DNA from: Clostridiales bacterium UBA1701
GTDB taxonomy: Bacteria; Bacillota; Clostridia; Oscillospirales; Oscillospiraceae
NCBI GenBank assembly: GCA_002320035.1
Contig: DCJL01000025.1
Coordinates: 135,085-178,457 of the forward strand
DNA length: 43,373 nucleotides
Direction: 5' to 3'
Positions 24,291 through 33,283 of this stretch are shown piece by piece. The notes beneath the pieces were generated by a model. It made no database searches and had not been told where the DNA came from. It worked only from the letters and a program-made list of their open reading frames with translations. Every line of letters starts with the position of its first letter. Positions within the stretch are counted from its first letter, which is position 1. A program made the position numbers and the translations under genes.

Positions 24291-24965
24291 ATGATATTCT
24301 GCGTTGAAGACGATGCCGGAATCAGAGATTTGATGGTATATACCCTTAATGCTTCCGGCTTTGAGGCCCATGGATTCAATGACGGAGCGGAGCTTTTTGC
24401 AGCGTTGTCAGGGAACACGCCGCAGCTTATTTTGCTGGATATCATGCTCCCGGGAGAGGACGGAATAAGCATTCTCAAGCGCCTTCGCGCGAGAAGTGCC
24501 ACAGCGGACATTCCTGTCATTATGACTACCGCCAAGGGCACGGAATATGACAAAGTCATTGGCCTTGACTCTGGCGCGGACGATTATCTGGCCAAGCCTT
24601 TTGGCATGATGGAGATGGTTTCTCGCGTAAAAGCAGTTCTGCGGCGCGCTACGCCAAAGGAGATTAAAAGGGTGCTTCGGGCCGGGGAGCTGAGTCTCGA
24701 TCCGGATGAGCACACCGTCTATGTCTCCGGCAGACGTGTGGAGCTTACACTGAAGGAATACGAGCTGCTGAAAAAATTCATGGATAATATCGGCCTGGTA
24801 TTTACCCGGGAAAAGCTGCTGACCAGCATATGGGGCATGGATTTTGTAGGAGAAACCAGAACGGTTGACGTGCATATCGGAACCCTGCGTACAAAGCTCG
24901 GCCCCTGCGGGGACTATATAAAGACCGTCCGGGGCGTAGGATATAGAATGGAGAAAATTTCCTGA
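24291..24965 (+). CDS. phoP: PhoP/PhoB-type OmpR-family response regulator
   Basis: A 224-residue regulator. Receiver domain (about 1-115) begins MIFCVEDDAGIRDLM with acidic pocket ED-D, phospho-acceptor aspartate in LILLDIMLPGEDG, conserved Thr/Ala in MTTAKG and Lys in AKPFG. The C-terminal winged helix (about 130-224) includes LTLKEYELLKKF and VGETRTVDVHIGTLRTKLG. It is followed one base later by its sensor kinase. PhoP-box-like repeats before it and before the Na/Pi transporter support assignment to phosphate control; family membership alone would not decide this. GAGGAAG precedes ATG 24291. Confidence 0.87.
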   Translation: MIFCVEDDAGIRDLMVYTLNASGFEAHGFNDGAELFAALSGNTPQLILLDIMLPGEDGISILKRLRARSATADIPVIMTTAKGTEYDKVIGLDSGADDYLAKPFGMMEMVSRVKAVLRRATPKEIKRVLRAGELSLDPDEHTVYVSGRRVELTLKEYELLKKFMDNIGLVFTREKLLTSIWGMDFVGETRTVDVHIGTLRTKLGPCGDYIKTVRGVGYRMEKIS

Positions 24966-24966
24966 T

Positions 24967-26625
24967 ATGACCAGACGAATTTTCAGGGCGATCTGCCTTG
25001 TTTCCATCGTGGTGCTTCTGGCTTCTCTGGCGCTGACCATGGGAGTTCTGTATGACTATTTCTCCGGCACCCAGCGCCAGCAGCTTAAGACCCAGACAAT
25101 GCTTGCCTCCCAGGGGGCGGCCAACGAGGGCTGGGCCTATTTTGACGGCCTTGACACCGAGGGTTACCGCATAACCTGGATTTCCCCCGATGGCAAGGTA
25201 ATATACGACAACCAGACGGACGCCGCAGGCATGGAGAACCACCTGGACCGGGAGGAAGTACGGGAGGCTCTGGACACAGGATATGGTGAGAGCAGCCGCT
25301 ATTCCAGCACCCTTACCGAACGTCTCCTTTATTCCGCCGCGCGGCTGCCGGACGGAAGCGTTATCCGCCTTTCCGGCACCCAGTACACAATGCTTACCCT
25401 GGTGCTGGCTATTTTGCAGCCGGTTCTGGTGATATTTGCTTTTGCCCTTGCCGCCTCTCTGCTCTTTGCCTCGAGGCTTTCCAAAAAAATTGTCGGCCCT
25501 CTCAACAGCCTGGATCTTGACCATCCTCTTAAAAACACACGTTATCCCGAGCTGTCCCCTCTGCTTGATAGGCTGGACAGCCAGCAGCGTCAGCTTCGGC
25601 GGCACGCAGCAGAGCTCCGGCGGCGGCAGGAGGAGTTGGAAACGGTCACAGATAACATGAGCGAGGGGATCGTTCTCCTGAATGAGAAGGGGAGGGTTCT
25701 CAGCATAAACCACCGGGCCTTGACGCTTCTCTGCACCGAGGGCTGTGTTGGAGAGAGCATATACACCTCTGTTTCCTCCAAAGAAGTGCTGGAGCTTATT
25801 GACGCGGCCCGGGGCGGCGTGAGCACGGAAAAAATCATTGACCTGGGGGACGGCCGATATCAGTTCAACACCAATCCTGTCATAACCGATGCCGCCGTCA
25901 CCGGAATCGCCCTAATTATATTTGACATTACGGAAAAAGAGCGCTCGGAGCAGATGCGGCGGGAATTTACGGCAAATGTGTCCCATGAGCTGAAAACGCC
26001 GCTGCACTCCATTTCCGGCTGTGCGGAGCTGATGAAAAACGGTATTGTCCGGCAGGAGGATATTCCCCGCTTTTCCGGTCAGATTTATTCCGAAGCCCAA
26101 CGGATGATAAGGCTTGTGGACGATATTATCCGCCTTTCCCGGCTTGATGAGGGCAGCGACGCAATGCGTTTTGAGCGCCTTGACCTATATGAATCAGCCG
26201 CAGCGACGGTTAAAAATCTGGAGGACGCGGCGGGGCGGGCTGGTGTAGAGATATCCCTTCAGGGCGGGCCTGCTTTCGTTATGGGTGTGCCTCAGCTTCT
26301 CAGCGGCATTATCTTCAACCTCTGCGACAATGCCATTAAGTACAACCGGAATGGCGGAAAAGTTTTTGTCTCCGTTTTGGAAAAAGAAGGCCGGGCAGAA
26401 CTGTCAGTCCGGGATACCGGCATAGGGATCTCACCCGAGCACCAGGATCGAATCTTTGAGCGCTTTTACCGAGTGGATAAAAGTCATTCCCAGGAGGTCG
26501 GCGGCACGGGCCTGGGCCTTTCCATCGTAAAACACGCTGCCCGGCTTCATAAGGCTGAAATTAAGCTTGAGAGCAGCCCCGGCGAAGGAAGCTGCTTTAC
26601 GGTGCTTTTTCCGGCGGCGGATTAA
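24967..26625 (+). CDS. phoR: PhoR-like sensor histidine kinase
   Basis: A 552-residue membrane kinase. TM1 about 8-35, an extracytoplasmic segment of about 100 residues, TM2 about 138-170, then a PAS-like domain (ETVTDNMSEGIVLLNEKGRVL), the HisKA box with phospho-histidine in VSHELKTPLHS near residue 340, and a HATPase_c domain with N box NLCDNAIKYN, G1 DTGIGIS and G2 GGTGLGLSIV. This TM-PAS-HisKA-HATPase layout is that of PhoR/WalK-type kinases. It forms an operon with the upstream regulator and ends at a terminator. Confidence 0.88.
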   Translation: MTRRIFRAICLVSIVVLLASLALTMGVLYDYFSGTQRQQLKTQTMLASQGAANEGWAYFDGLDTEGYRITWISPDGKVIYDNQTDAAGMENHLDREEVREALDTGYGESSRYSSTLTERLLYSAARLPDGSVIRLSGTQYTMLTLVLAILQPVLVIFAFALAASLLFASRLSKKIVGPLNSLDLDHPLKNTRYPELSPLLDRLDSQQRQLRRHAAELRRRQEELETVTDNMSEGIVLLNEKGRVLSINHRALTLLCTEGCVGESIYTSVSSKEVLELIDAARGGVSTEKIIDLGDGRYQFNTNPVITDAAVTGIALIIFDITEKERSEQMRREFTANVSHELKTPLHSISGCAELMKNGIVRQEDIPRFSGQIYSEAQRMIRLVDDIIRLSRLDEGSDAMRFERLDLYESAAATVKNLEDAAGRAGVEISLQGGPAFVMGVPQLLSGIIFNLCDNAIKYNRNGGKVFVSVLEKEGRAELSVRDTGIGISPEHQDRIFERFYRVDKSHSQEVGGTGLGLSIVKHAARLHKAEIKLESSPGEGSCFTVLFPAAD

Positions 26626-26642
26626 AAAAGCAAAAAAATTAG

Positions 26643-26676
26643 GGCTCCCGACTCTTTTTAGAGAAGGGAGCCTTTT
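26643..26676 (+). terminator. Intrinsic terminator after phoR
   Basis: GGCTCCC (26643-26649) pairs with GGGAGCC (26666-26672), with further CTCT/AGAG pairing inside, followed by TTTT. The first PhoP half-site (26674-26679) overlaps the end of the T-tract. Confidence 0.8.
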
Positions 26677-26701
26677 ACCGGTACTTTACATACATTTTAC
26701 A
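26674..26701 (+). promoter_or_regulatory. PhoP-box-like triple repeat upstream of the Na/Pi transporter
   Basis: TTTACC at 26674, TTTACA at 26685 and TTTACA at 26696: three half-sites in strict 11-base phase, each separated by five bases. They lie about 75 bases before the transporter start. The layout matches Bacillus-type PhoP boxes and mirrors the repeat upstream of phoP. Confidence 0.7.
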
Positions 26702-26774
26702 AAATACAGCTAATGAATTTGATGTGGCCAAGATAAAATTACAGACAAAATGACTGACTGAAAGGACATTTAAA

Positions 26775-28529
26775 ATGGATTTTTTTGATTTGCTTACTAT
26801 GATAGGCGGGCTTTGCCTGTTCCTGTTCGGCATGAATATAATGGGACAGGCTCTTGAACGCCGGGCGGGGGACAGCCTTAAATCCATCCTTGGAAAAATG
26901 ACCACCAGGACAGCCATTGGTCTTTTGACCGGCCTTGGTGTCACTGCCGTAATCCAGAGCTCTTCCGCCACCACTGTGATGGTGGTGGGCTTTGTCAACT
27001 CTGGGCTTATGACACTGCGCCAGGCAATTAACGTCATAATGGGCGCAAATATCGGCACCACTGTTACAGCATGGATACTGAGCCTTGGCGGAATAGACGG
27101 CAGCAATTTCTTTGTACGAATGCTCAAGCCCTCATCCTTTACCCCTATTCTGGCCCTTATAGGCATAATTAACATTATGTTTGCCAAGAGCGGCAGAAAA
27201 AAAGACACTGGGACCATCCTTCTGGGCTTTGCTACCCTGATGTTTGGCATGGAAACCATGTCCGGAGCGGTAAAGGGCCTTGCGGATGTGCCCGCTTTCC
27301 AAAGTCTTTTTGTAATGTTCAAAAATCCCATTCTCGGTGTGCTTGCCGGCGCTCTGCTGACGGCGGTTATCCAGTCCAGCTCCGCCTCTGTCGGTATTCT
27401 CCAGGCTTTGGCCGTTACTGGACAGGTGTCCTACGGCGCGGCCATTCCCATCATCATGGGCCAGAATATCGGCACATGCATTACCGCGATGCTTTCTTCC
27501 ATCGGCGCCAACAAAAATGCCAAGCGGGCGGCACTTGTGCATCTGTCCTTCAATGTGATCGGCACAATCGTCTGGCTCGCTGTTTATATCCTTATCAACG
27601 CTTTTTTGCGCCCTGCGATCCTGGACGCGGCGGCAAACAGCTTTGGAATCGCCGTTGCCCACTCCGCCTTCAATATTTTGTGCACGATTTTGCTCCTGCC
27701 CATGGCCGGGATGCTGGAAAAACTGGTCACAAAGCTTGTTCCGGACTCTGCCAAGCTCGAAATGTCCTCCGAACTGGACGAGCGCCTTCTGGCGACGCCT
27801 CCTATCGCTTTGGAGCGTTGCCGCATGCTGGCTGTGGAAATGGCCTCCTGCGCTTCCGGGGCGTTGGGAAGCAGCCTCTCCTCTCTGCGTGAATTTAGCC
27901 CGGCGCTGGCCAAGTCCATCCGCGCAGATGAGAATCAGACCGACCACTATGAGGATATCCTCAGCAGCTATCTTGTGCAGCTGAGCACTCTCCAGATAAG
28001 CGAGAAGGACAGCCGCGAGGCCGCTGGCCTACTCAAGATGATCGGCGACTTTGAGCGCATAGGCGATCACGCTGTGAATCTGCTGGAGTCTGCGGAGGAA
28101 CTGCGGGATAAGGGCCTGGCTTTTTCAAAGCAAGCGGAAGCGGAACTGTCTGTTATGTATGGCGCGGTTTCCGAATCCCTTGCGCTTGCCGTGGCTGCTT
28201 TTGCCGGAAACGACGTGGATGTGGCCGCAAAGGTGGAGCCGCTGGAGCAGGTGGTCGATAATCTGAAAGAATTGCTCCGTATGCGTCACATTCTCCGCCT
28301 GCAGAAGGGCGAATGCAGCATCAACACCGGCTTTGTTTTGGCGGATGTTCTGACGAATCTGGAGCGCGTATCCGACCATTGTTCCAATATTGCCGCCTGC
28401 GTTATCGACATGGCCCAGAGCAATATGAATATGCACGAGACCATACGCGCTACCCGCAGCGGCAGCGCCGAGTATGACAAAATGTACAGAGATTATGCCT
28501 CCCGTTTCGCCCTTCCCGAGTCCGTTTAA
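26775..28529 (+). CDS. Na/Pi-cotransporter family protein with C-terminal PhoU-like domain
   Basis: A 584-residue NptA/PF02690-type transporter that would bring in (or balance) phosphate with sodium. The two inverted QSSS signatures are visible: VIQSSSATTVMVVG near residue 60 and VIQSSSASVGILQ near residue 200. About eight hydrophobic segments span residues 5-320. The C-terminal part (about 350-560) is helical and PhoU-like (DFERIGDHAVNL, then LERVSDHCSNIAACV), a common fusion in this family. It sits directly after phoPR and behind three PhoP-like half-sites, so induction on phosphate limitation is likely. Confidence 0.9.
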   Translation: MDFFDLLTMIGGLCLFLFGMNIMGQALERRAGDSLKSILGKMTTRTAIGLLTGLGVTAVIQSSSATTVMVVGFVNSGLMTLRQAINVIMGANIGTTVTAWILSLGGIDGSNFFVRMLKPSSFTPILALIGIINIMFAKSGRKKDTGTILLGFATLMFGMETMSGAVKGLADVPAFQSLFVMFKNPILGVLAGALLTAVIQSSSASVGILQALAVTGQVSYGAAIPIIMGQNIGTCITAMLSSIGANKNAKRAALVHLSFNVIGTIVWLAVYILINAFLRPAILDAAANSFGIAVAHSAFNILCTILLLPMAGMLEKLVTKLVPDSAKLEMSSELDERLLATPPIALERCRMLAVEMASCASGALGSSLSSLREFSPALAKSIRADENQTDHYEDILSSYLVQLSTLQISEKDSREAAGLLKMIGDFERIGDHAVNLLESAEELRDKGLAFSKQAEAELSVMYGAVSESLALAVAAFAGNDVDVAAKVEPLEQVVDNLKELLRMRHILRLQKGECSINTGFVLADVLTNLERVSDHCSNIAACVIDMAQSNMNMHETIRATRSGSAEYDKMYRDYASRFALPESV

Positions 28530-28570
28530 CTTAAAAAACAGCCGGATCTAAGCAAATAAGGATTTGTCCC

Positions 28571-28599
28571 TTGCCATGCGGCTCTGAATGTGGTAAAAT
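28571..28599 (+). promoter_or_regulatory. Sigma-A promoter of yebC
   Basis: TTGCCA at 28571-28576 and TAAAAT at 28594-28599 with a 17-base spacer; the ATG of yebC is about 50 bases downstream. Confidence 0.65.
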
Positions 28600-28649
28600 A
28601 CCAGCCGATAAATGTACATCAATTTCAATGCATAAGAGGAGCTGTTACT

Positions 28650-29390
28650 ATGTCAGGTCATTCCAAATGGCACAACATACAGAAGACCAAGGGAGCCGCT
28701 GACGCGAAGCGTGCGCAGGCATTTACAAAGATTGCCCGCGAAATGATCGTTGCTGTCAAGGAGGGCGGCGGCGGAGACCCCCGGAGCAATTCCAGGCTGG
28801 CCACCGTTATCGCCAAGGCCAAGGCCGCCAACATGCCCAACGATAATATCAAGCGTACCATCGACAAGGCCCTCGGCGCCGGAAACACGGAGAACTATGA
28901 AAAGATAGTCTATGAAGGCTACGGCCCCTGCGGTGTTGCCGTCATTGTGGAAACCATGACCGATAACCGCAACCGCACGGCCGGCGAGATGCGGCACTAT
29001 TTCGATAAATACGGCGGAAATATGGGTGCGGCAAACTGCGTGTCCTGGTCTTTTGACAGGAAAGGCGTTATCGTCATCGACAATGAGGACGAGGAGCTTG
29101 ATGAGGACGCCGTCATGATGGACGCGCTTGAAGCCGGGGCCGCAGATTTTGAGTCCGATGGCGAGCTGATGACCGTCTACACCGCTGTGGAGGATGTCGC
29201 CTCCGTGGCCGATGCGCTCACTGCCGCCGGGTATAAGCTGCTTTCTGCCCAGGAGGAAATGCTTCCTCAGAACGGCTATATTAAGCTCACCAATGAGGAC
29301 GATATCAAGAACATGCAGAAGATGCTCGATATGTTCGAAGATAACGACGACGTTCAGAACGTCTGGCACAACTGGGAAGACGCAGAATAA
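28650..29390 (+). CDS. yebC: YebC/PmpR-family protein (TACO1-like)
   Basis: A 246-residue YebC protein. The family is annotated as transcriptional regulators, and recent work on YebC/TACO1 links it to translation of proline-rich stretches. N-terminus MSGHSKWHNIQKTKGAADAK is diagnostic, as are EGYGPCGVAVIVE and the acidic C-terminal end. I chose ATG 28650 (AGAGGAG about nine bases upstream), dropping a 20-codon upstream extension. It is monocistronic, between its own promoter and a strong bidirectional hairpin. Confidence 0.95.
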   Translation: MSGHSKWHNIQKTKGAADAKRAQAFTKIAREMIVAVKEGGGGDPRSNSRLATVIAKAKAANMPNDNIKRTIDKALGAGNTENYEKIVYEGYGPCGVAVIVETMTDNRNRTAGEMRHYFDKYGGNMGAANCVSWSFDRKGVIVIDNEDEELDEDAVMMDALEAGAADFESDGELMTVYTAVEDVASVADALTAAGYKLLSAQEEMLPQNGYIKLTNEDDIKNMQKMLDMFEDNDDVQNVWHNWEDAE

Positions 29391-29401
29391 AAACATCATT
29401 C

Positions 29402-29440
29402 AAATAACCCGGCTGACATTTTGAGTCAGCCGGGTTATTT
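29402..29440. terminator. Bidirectional terminator between yebC and rnpB
   Basis: A perfect 16-base stem pairs 29402-29417 with 29425-29440 around a seven-base loop. Arms end in AAAT/ATTT, so it can serve yebC on the plus strand and rnpB on the minus strand. Confidence 0.8.
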
Positions 29441-29443
29441 GAT

Positions 29444-29806
29444 ATGAGCTGGTCTGTAAGCCGGGTTCTGTCTTAAACGACCATCTATCTAGATCTTCCG
29501 TTGCCGAAAGATTCAAGCCACCTCCCGAGGACGGCCGGGCCGGCCATGCGTCCTCCCACGGTGTTGCTCCGAATAGAGTTTACAGCACCCACATGTCTCC
29601 ATGCGATGAGTGAGCTCTTACCTCACTTTTCCACCCTTACCCCCGGCCCCGCCAACAAACGACGGGGCCGGGGGCGGTATATTTCTGTTGCACTTGTCCG
29701 AGGGTCACCCCTGGCGGGCGTTACCCGTTATTCTTGCCCTGCGGAGCCCGGACTTTCCTCACGCACAGGCTTTCGCCTTATGCCCGCGGTCGTTCGGCCT
29801 GCTCAT
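29444..29806 (-). ncRNA. rnpB: RNase P RNA
   Basis: Catalytic RNA that matures tRNA 5' ends. Read on the minus strand it has the universal features: near the 5' end GAGGAAAGTCCGGGCTCC (29746-29763 region), a central ACAAGTGCAACAGAAA-type core, and the 3' AGAACCCGGCTTACAGACC segment. The terminal P1 helix is ATGAGC/GCTCAT using 29801-29806 and 29444-29449. Length about 363 nt and bacterial type A-like layout. A minus-strand promoter TTGACT-17-TAAAAT places +1 at about 29806, agreeing with P1. Confidence 0.95.
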
Positions 29807-29812
29807 GAGACT

Positions 29813-29841
29813 ATTTTAACCATTTCAAAGCCGTAAGTCAA
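29813..29841 (-). promoter_or_regulatory. Sigma-A promoter of rnpB
   Basis: On the minus strand, TTGACT (29836-29841) and TAAAAT (29813-29818) are separated by 17 bases, close to consensus. It is back-to-back with the murD promoter. Confidence 0.8.
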
Positions 29842-29850
29842 TAAATTTTC

Positions 29851-29879
29851 TTGTAAAGGACAAAGAAAAGCTATATAAT
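29851..29879 (+). promoter_or_regulatory. Sigma-A promoter of murD
   Basis: TTGTAA at 29851-29856 and TATAAT at 29874-29879 with a 17-base spacer, 35 bases before the murD start. Confidence 0.75.
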
Positions 29880-29913
29880 ATATCAGTTAGCAAATTTTAG
29901 CGAGGCGATCATA

Positions 29914-31296
29914 TTGACTTTGATTGATTACATAAACTCAATAAAAGATAAAAAAATCGCGGTTCTTGGCATAGGCGTCAGCAATACACCGCTTATAGAG
30001 CTGCTGCTGAGCCATGGCTGTGATGTCACGGCATGCGACAGGAGAAGTCCGGAAGAAATGGGAGAAGAGGGAAAGCGCCTGCTTGCCCTTGGCGCCAGGC
30101 TCAAGCTGGGAGAGGACTACCTCGAGGAACTGGATCAGGACATTATTTTCCGCACGCCCGGCCTGATGCCCTTTGACAGGCATTTGGAGGCAGCCAGGGA
30201 GCGCGGCAGCCTTATTACTTCAGAGATGGAGGTCTTTTTCGCGCTCTGTCCATGCCGCAGCATTGCCGTCACCGGGAGTGACGGCAAAACCACAACAACA
30301 AGCATCATTGCCGAGCTTTTGAAGGCTGGGGGCTACCGGGTACACCTTGGCGGCAACATCGGCCATCCGCTGCTGTGCGAGATTCCGGACACGCGGGAAA
30401 ACGATGTGGCAGTTCTGGAACTCAGCTCTTTCCAGCTTCACAGCATGAAGTGCAGCCCCGATGTGGCGGTCATAACGAATATCTCCCCGAACCACCTGGA
30501 TAAACACAAAGATTATCAGGATTATATTGATGCAAAGCGAGCCATATACGAAAATCAAAAGCCAGGAGGACGGCTTGTGCTGAATCTGGACGACGGACAC
30601 GCCGAATATTACCGTCAGAGCGCCCCCGGCAGGGTGAGCTGGTTCTCGGATAAAAACGCTGTTAAACCTGGCGTTATGTGCCGGGACGGGATCATTTACC
30701 GGGTAAGCGAAGCCGGCGAGAGCCGGATAATGGACGCGGCGGATATCCGCCTGCCCGGGGAGCACAACCTGCTGAACTATCTGGCGGCTTTTGAGGCGGT
30801 CAGTGGAATGGTAGGAGACGAGATATGCAGGCTGGTGGCGATGCGTTTTGCGGGAGTAGAGCACAGGCTGGAGAATGTGCGGGTGCTCCGGGGCGTTACC
30901 TATATCAATGACTCCATCGGCACCAGTCCTACCAGAACCGCCGCCGGGCTCCATGCCCTTAAAGTGAAGCCCATCGTTATCGCAGGCGGCTATGACAAGC
31001 ATATTCCCTTTTCGTCACTGGGCGATGAGCTCTGTCAGTACGCAAAGCGGGTGTATCTCACCGGGGCCACAGCAAAAAAAATAGACGCGGCCATAAAAGC
31101 GTCCAGATTTTACGGAGAAAGCGGGCTCGAGGTCCGGATCATAGACGATTTCGAGCTGGCTGTCCGTACTGCTGCTGCCGGAGCAGAGACAGGGGACATC
31201 GTCCTGCTGTCTCCGGCCTGTGCCGCCTTTGACCGGTTCAAAAACTTTGCTGAGCGTGGCAGATTCTTTAAGAAAATTGTAATGGAGCTTGAATAA
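29914..31296 (+). CDS. murD: MurD, UDP-N-acetylmuramoylalanine--D-glutamate ligase
   Basis: Cytoplasmic peptidoglycan precursor step: adds D-Glu to UDP-MurNAc-L-Ala with ATP. The 460 residues contain VLGIGVSNTPLIELL, the ATP loop TGSDGKTTTTS, the VITNISPNHLDKHKDYQDYI motif, and C-terminal YINDSIGTSPTRTAAGLH plus LSPACAAFDRFKNF. Start is TTG 29914 with a GCGAGGCG site upstream. It is outside a dcw cell-wall cluster and has its own promoter. Normal length. Confidence 0.95.
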   Translation: MTLIDYINSIKDKKIAVLGIGVSNTPLIELLLSHGCDVTACDRRSPEEMGEEGKRLLALGARLKLGEDYLEELDQDIIFRTPGLMPFDRHLEAARERGSLITSEMEVFFALCPCRSIAVTGSDGKTTTTSIIAELLKAGGYRVHLGGNIGHPLLCEIPDTRENDVAVLELSSFQLHSMKCSPDVAVITNISPNHLDKHKDYQDYIDAKRAIYENQKPGGRLVLNLDDGHAEYYRQSAPGRVSWFSDKNAVKPGVMCRDGIIYRVSEAGESRIMDAADIRLPGEHNLLNYLAAFEAVSGMVGDEICRLVAMRFAGVEHRLENVRVLRGVTYINDSIGTSPTRTAAGLHALKVKPIVIAGGYDKHIPFSSLGDELCQYAKRVYLTGATAKKIDAAIKASRFYGESGLEVRIIDDFELAVRTAAAGAETGDIVLLSPACAAFDRFKNFAERGRFFKKIVMELE

Positions 31297-32553
31297 ATGA
31301 AAATATCGGATATAAAACCTCAGGTATATGAAATGGCTCTCCGGGCCGAGAAACGCTGCCGTGACCGTTTTATGCGGATTGACGCGGTTGCGGAGAAGAA
31401 CACGGTGCGTATCATGGAGGCGTTCCAGGAAAATCGGGTATCCGACAGTTGCTTTGCCGGAACTACCGGCTATGGATACGATGATCTTGGCCGGGAGACA
31501 CTGGATAAAATATATGCCCAGATTTTCGGCGCGGAGGCCGCGCTGGTGCGCATTCATTTTGTCAACGGCACCCACGCCCTCACAGCTGCCATGTTCGCCC
31601 TTGTCAAACCGGGGGATACCATCCTCGCCGTCACAGGTACGCCTTACGATACCCTCCGCTCCGCCATCGGCATAAGCGGCGACTGCCACGGCTCCCTGAA
31701 ATTTTACGGCGTGAACTATGCTCAGGTGGAGCTGGCTGCGGACGGCGGGCCGGATCTTGAGGCAATAAGGGAGGCAGCGTCAGAAAAGAGTGTCACTGCC
31801 GTTATGATTCAGCGCAGCCGGGGCTATGGCGAGCGCAAGGCGCTCACGGTTAAGGAAATTTCCGAAATTTGCGCCGCGGTAAAGGCGGTGAACCCCGGCG
31901 CCAGCATCATGGTGGATAACTGCTACGGCGAGTTTACCGATGTGATTGAGCCCACCCATGTGGGGGCAGATATTGTAGCCGGTTCTCTTATCAAAAACCC
32001 AGGCGGAGGCATAGCCCCCACAGGCGGATATATAGCAGGGAGAGAAACGCTTGTGGACCGGGCGGCCATGCGCCTGACCACACCCGGCATCGGAGGTGAG
32101 TGCGGCTCCACGCTGGGCAACAACCGTCTTCTGTTTCAGGGCTTGTTTATGGCCCCACATATTGTGGCCCAAGCACTCAAGACAGCCGTTTTCTGTGCGG
32201 CAATGATGGAAGAGATGGGGATAGAGAGCTCGCCCAGAGTTGATGACGAGCGTTCGGATATCATTCAGATGATAAAACTGGGCAGCGCCGATAACATGAA
32301 GCGCTTTTGCCTCGGCATTCAGGCGGGCGCACCCGTTGATTCCTTTGTTACGCCGGAGCCCTGGCCCATGCCCGGGTATGACTGCCCAGTGATTATGGCG
32401 GCGGGAGCCTTCGTGCAGGGCTCATCCATAGAACTTTCGGCTGACGGCCCCATGCGAGAGCCCTATATCGCCTATATGCAGGGTGGGCTTACCTATGAGT
32501 CCGGCAAGTTGGGAATTATGATGGCCGTCAGCGCCATGTTGGACATACAGTAA
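31297..32553 (+). CDS. Methionine gamma-lyase / aluminium-resistance family PLP enzyme
   Basis: A 418-residue fold-type I PLP protein of the YnbB family, annotated as methionine gamma-lyase or aluminum resistance protein. Residues visible: the GTTGYGYDDLGRETLDKIY entry motif, VNGTHALTAAM, IMVDNCYGEFTD, and the predicted PLP lysine in GSLIKNPGGGIAPTGGYI. A C-S lyase activity on sulfur amino acids is likely from the family, but the substrate is not set by sequence. It starts immediately after the murD stop (TAAATG), so both are co-transcribed. Confidence 0.85.
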   Translation: MKISDIKPQVYEMALRAEKRCRDRFMRIDAVAEKNTVRIMEAFQENRVSDSCFAGTTGYGYDDLGRETLDKIYAQIFGAEAALVRIHFVNGTHALTAAMFALVKPGDTILAVTGTPYDTLRSAIGISGDCHGSLKFYGVNYAQVELAADGGPDLEAIREAASEKSVTAVMIQRSRGYGERKALTVKEISEICAAVKAVNPGASIMVDNCYGEFTDVIEPTHVGADIVAGSLIKNPGGGIAPTGGYIAGRETLVDRAAMRLTTPGIGGECGSTLGNNRLLFQGLFMAPHIVAQALKTAVFCAAMMEEMGIESSPRVDDERSDIIQMIKLGSADNMKRFCLGIQAGAPVDSFVTPEPWPMPGYDCPVIMAAGAFVQGSSIELSADGPMREPYIAYMQGGLTYESGKLGIMMAVSAMLDIQ

Positions 32554-32563
32554 GGCATATAAT
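32533..32563 (+). promoter_or_regulatory. Sigma-E-like promoter of yunB
   Basis: GCCATGTT at 32533-32540 and CATATAAT at 32556-32563 (seven of eight to CATACAMT), 15 bases apart, lying at the end of the preceding coding sequence. yunB belongs to the sigma-E regulon in B. subtilis. Confidence 0.5.
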
Positions 32564-32581
32564 GCATGGGGAGGTGACTCC

Positions 32582-33280
32582 ATGTATTACCGCCGCGTGT
32601 TCCGTAGAAGGCCGCGCTATCATTATTCGAATCCCGATGCCCCGGGCGGCATGAGGCCCAGGCCCCGGGGAAAAAGTTTCTGGCCGCTGTTTTTTCTGGC
32701 GGCTCTGCTGATTTTCCTTGCTGCAGCCGCGCTTTTTCTTGAGGACTTGTCCACCCAGATAGCTGTTTCCGACGCAAGCGATGTTGTAACAGTGCGCATA
32801 AACAATGCCATTGCGGACATTATGAACAGCGGGGAATACGGCGGGGACTATTTTGTGACCTTTGAGAAAAATGATGCCGGGGAAGTTACCGCCATAAGCA
32901 GCAATATGGCGCGGATAAACGCCCTCTCGGCCAAAATTCTTGACAGGGTGGTGGGGGCAACAGAGAACCACAGCATTATTGTCGAGATACCGATTGGAAA
33001 TCTGACAGGCGTAAGCCTTCTTATGGGCCGGGGGCCGAAAGTGCCGGTTGAGATCATCGTGCTGACTTCGTCCAGGGTGGAATTTAACAACAGCATTGTT
33101 ACCGCTGGAATCAACCAAACCAAACATCAGATCAACCTTGAGGTCATAGTGGATATAGACATTCTCATTCCCTGGGATACCGAGAGCACCCAGGTACAGA
33201 CGGAGGTGCTCATCGCAGACACCATTGTGGTGGGCCAGGTGCCGAAAACATACCTCAATATGCAGCAAACAGGAGAATAA
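32582..33280 (+). CDS. yunB: YunB-family sporulation protein
   Basis: A 232-residue membrane protein of the YunB family, a mother-cell sporulation factor in Bacillus. The basic, arginine-rich N-terminus is followed by one membrane segment (about 37-58, FWPLFFLAALLIFLAAAALF). The rest shows family features: VTVRINNAIADIM, VEIPIGNLTG, and a C-terminal VPKTYLNM. GGGGAGGTGA lies just upstream of ATG 32582, and a sigma-E-like -10 precedes it. ligA follows after three bases. Confidence 0.87.
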   Translation: MYYRRVFRRRPRYHYSNPDAPGGMRPRPRGKSFWPLFFLAALLIFLAAAALFLEDLSTQIAVSDASDVVTVRINNAIADIMNSGEYGGDYFVTFEKNDAGEVTAISSNMARINALSAKILDRVVGATENHSIIVEIPIGNLTGVSLLMGRGPKVPVEIIVLTSSRVEFNNSIVTAGINQTKHQINLEVIVDIDILIPWDTESTQVQTEVLIADTIVVGQVPKTYLNMQQTGE

Positions 33281-33283
33281 AAA

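Noticed and set aside
29501..29836. 111-codon frame over rnpB
   Set aside because: It is fully inside RNase P RNA on the opposite strand; the RNA signatures explain the sequence.
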